Translations under genes and position numbers: made by a program
The notes under the pieces: model-generated
What the model saw: only the letters and a program-made list of their open reading frames with translations
What the model was told of the DNA's origin: nothing
Databases searched by the model: none
Origin: WGAB01 sp964406105
Lineage (GTDB): Bacteria > Hydrothermota > Hydrothermia > WGAB01
DNA length: 14,696 nt
Assembly (NCBI GenBank): GCA_964406105.1
Contig: CAYOQK010000029.1
Location: forward strand, 1 to 14,696
Reading direction: 5' to 3'
Shown here: piece by piece, positions 13,049 through 14,696 of the stretch
Layout of the letters: every line of letters starts with the position of its first letter
How positions within the stretch are numbered: position 1 is the stretch's first letter

Positions 13049-14013
13049 GCTTTCAAGCCTCCTTTGAGTTCCTCCAGCCCTTCACCCGTAAGGGCCGACA
13101 CCCGGTACACCGGTACGCCTGGCTCAGCCTGAAATTGTACAGCCTGGGGGTTGGGTACCAGATCAATCTTGTTCAACACCACCAATCGGGGTTTGTCCAA
13201 CAGGGCGGGGTTATAGGCGGCCATTTCGCGTTTCAAGATCTCGTATGCTCGTTGGGGATCCTGGGAGATGTCCAGCACGAACACCAAGCCCCGGGTGCGT
13301 TCAATGTGCCGTAGGAAGTCAATCCCCATGCCCTTGCCCCGGTGGGCGTCTTCAATGAGGCCGGGAATGTCCACAAGGGTGATACGCCAGGTTTCGTCTT
13401 GGTAGAGCCCCAGGTTCGGGGTAATGGTGGTAAAGGGATAGGCAGCCACTCGGGCTTCGGCTCCGGTTAGGGCTCGGAGAAGGGTGGATTTCCCTGCGTT
13501 GGGTAGGCCCACGAGGCCGATGTCGGCCAGGAGTTTGAGTTCCAGCCGCAGGTGTTTCACCTCCCCGGGTTCTCCAGGTTCGGCGATGCGGGGAGCCCGG
13601 CGGGTAGGGGTGGCAAAGCGGGCATTGCCGCGGCCACCGCGGCCACCACGAGCCACCAACAACTTCTGGCCCGGCTTCAGGATTTCGCCGATGACGCGGT
13701 TCTCCAAGTCGTCGTACACCACGGTGCCCAGGGGAACCCGGATCAGGAGGTCTCGGCCTCGGCGACCCGTGCGGTTATTGGGACCACCGGGCCGACCATC
13801 TTCGGCTTTGAAATGGTGCTTGTACTTGAAGTCCAGTAGGGTTTTGAGGCCAGGATCGCCCACAAGGTACACATGGCCACCTCGTCCGCCGTCGCCGCCG
13901 TCGGGCCCGCCCCGCGGCCGGTACTTCTCCCGGTGGAAATGGACCAGGCCATCGCCGCCCTTGCCGGCCTCCACCGTGATTCGCACGCGATCCACAAACC
14001 AACGTTCCTTCAT
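13009..14013 (-). CDS. obg: GTPase Obg (CgtA), ribosome-associated
   Basis: A 334-residue Obg GTPase, involved in 50S ribosome maturation and stress control. The N-terminal glycine-rich Obg fold (7-158) is clear: FVDRVRITVEAGKGGDG, then RGGPDGGDGGRGGHVY and ARGGRGGRGN. The GTPase domain follows: GLPNAGKS (169-176, P-loop), the TT pair (195-196) of switch I, DIPGLIEDAHRGKGMG (215-230), NKID (281-284) and SAL (306-308). There is no C-terminal OCT domain; the protein ends soon after the G domain, as in many Obg proteins. The ATG at 14013 is chosen because only six residues precede the usual FVD opening; GTG 13995 is possible. It starts 10 nt after the upstream gene stop, and its 3' end overlaps the HEAT-repeat gene. 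Confidence 0.96.
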   Translation of the reverse strand: MKERWFVDRVRITVEAGKGGDGLVHFHREKYRPRGGPDGGDGGRGGHVYLVGDPGLKTLLDFKYKHHFKAEDGRPGGPNNRTGRRGRDLLIRVPLGTVVYDDLENRVIGEILKPGQKLLVARGGRGGRGNARFATPTRRAPRIAEPGEPGEVKHLRLELKLLADIGLVGLPNAGKSTLLRALTGAEARVAAYPFTTITPNLGLYQDETWRITLVDIPGLIEDAHRGKGMGIDFLRHIERTRGLVFVLDISQDPQRAYEILKREMAAYNPALLDKPRLVVLNKIDLVPNPQAVQFQAEPGVPVYRVSALTGEGLEELKGGLKAWASALLESPATS

Positions 14014-14023
14014 AGGGAAGATC

Positions 14024-14695
14024 TCAAAGAAGGCGGTGGTGATAAGTGAGGGCCAGGCCCGCAATTAACCCCTTGTTCTTAAGGGGGAGCCCGGCCTGGG
14101 TGCCCAGGGAGAGTAAAAAATCTACAGCGCCGATGCGGCGTTGCACACGAAGGATCATTCCAGGGCCTTGGATACCGGCCCACACCCCCCGTAGCGTGAG
14201 CCAAAGATGGTGCATGGGTTGGAGTCGGAGCTCCCCTCCCACAGCCCAGTTGTTGATGTTGGGCAGGGAGGAAAACAGGAGTTGCCGAAAGTCCAAGCGT
14301 GCTCCCCAGTGTGATCTCGCGATCTCCGCGTACGCACAGGCCTGCACGGGCAAAAAGAGGTTCTGCTGGGTTTGGTAGTCCTCCAAGGCCTCGCGTTGGG
14401 TTTGGTTGATGTAGGAGGAGTCTGCATAAAAGAGTTGGTGCACCACACGAAAGTCCCGCCAGCGCATCACCCCGGGAAAGTCGCCCAGCGATCCCCCCAA
14501 CCGGAACCAGGGGGTAAGGTGTGCCTCTATCCCCCCGGCCAAGGAAAGGCCATAGCCGGTTTTGCTGGTGGCTGTGCGGATTTCCACCTCGGAGGTCAGG
14601 CCTTCCTGATCGGTGTACAGGTATCCGCGCACTGTGTCCACCAAGTCCAAACGGTTGCCGATCAGCATGGAAACCCCTAAGGCGGCCCGCAAGGG
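14024..14695 (-). CDS. Outer-membrane beta-barrel-like protein, C-terminal part (partial)
   Basis: The frame is open from the right edge to a TGA (complement of 14024-14026), giving 223 visible codons; the true start lies outside the window. The sequence alternates polar and hydrophobic/aromatic residues in strands separated by turns: LSLAGGIEAHLTPWFRLGGSLG, VQACAYAEIARSHWGARLDFR, WAVGGELRLQPMHHLWLTLRGVWAG, VDFLLSLGTQAG, LIAGLALTYHHRLL. The chain ends in a strand, as outer-membrane barrels do, although the terminal residue is Leu rather than Phe. It resembles the broad group of PorV/OmpW-like or DUF5723-like barrels, but I cannot name a family. It lies 10 nt upstream of obg and is probably co-transcribed with it. 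Function unknown. Confidence 0.75.
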   Translation of the reverse strand, partial: PLRAALGVSMLIGNRLDLVDTVRGYLYTDQEGLTSEVEIRTATSKTGYGLSLAGGIEAHLTPWFRLGGSLGDFPGVMRWRDFRVVHQLFYADSSYINQTQREALEDYQTQQNLFLPVQACAYAEIARSHWGARLDFRQLLFSSLPNINNWAVGGELRLQPMHHLWLTLRGVWAGIQGPGMILRVQRRIGAVDFLLSLGTQAGLPLKNKGLIAGLALTYHHRLL

Positions 14696-14696
14696 T

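Noticed and set aside
13484..14068. Plus-strand open frame (194 codons)
   Set aside because: Antisense to obg; its Pro/Arg/Ser-rich content mirrors the glycine-rich Obg fold.

Overview
The window looks like bacterial chromosome, GC-rich and tightly packed, with genes overlapping by 4 to about 50 nt and clear Shine-Dalgarno sequences. Probable beta-barrel and secreted surface proteins point to a Gram-negative envelope. A pyruvoyl-dependent arginine decarboxylase, two aminopropyltransferases of different subtypes and a ureohydrolase point to arginine-based polyamine synthesis of the kind known in thermophiles. I infer a thermophilic, perhaps deep-branching Gram-negative bacterium; phylum cannot be fixed from the sequence alone. 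No rRNA, tRNA, CRISPR array, insertion sequence or phage gene was seen.

Layout. (1) 2-667, minus: the N-terminal part of a secreted repeat-type surface protein, cut by the window edge, with a good sigma70-type promoter at 696-725. (2) 768-9079, plus: a run of eleven genes that reads as one transcription unit. In order: a short barrel-like secreted protein, an MBL-fold hydrolase, an unrecognised 205-residue protein, aminopropyltransferase 1, pyruvoyl arginine decarboxylase, aminopropyltransferase 2, agmatinase-type ureohydrolase, a Mut7-C/zinc-ribbon protein, a secreted protein with a C-terminal membrane anchor, a CCA-adding/poly(A) polymerase family nucleotidyltransferase, and a diacylglycerol/lipid kinase. 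It ends at a hairpin terminator at 9171-9201. (3) 14695-9221, minus, converging on the same terminator: an outer-membrane-type protein (cut by the edge), Obg GTPase, a HEAT-repeat protein, a compact transcription-repair coupling factor (Mfd), and a PC4-like protein with a zinc ribbon.

How the genes work together. The centre of the plus unit encodes most of a polyamine pathway: arginine to agmatine, aminopropyl transfer, and urea release. The decarboxylated-AdoMet supplier (SpeD) is absent from the window. One aminopropyltransferase resembles the Thermus/thermospermine-synthase type and the other the classical spermidine-synthase type, so N1-aminopropylagmatine, spermidine and a tetraamine are plausible products. 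The minus unit joins ribosome/GTPase housekeeping (Obg) to transcription-coupled repair (Mfd). The PC4-zinc ribbon protein beside Mfd is a candidate nucleic-acid-binding partner. The best leads for something undescribed are the 205-residue protein at 1972-2589, the PC4-zinc ribbon protein at 9221-9652, and the shortened Mfd.
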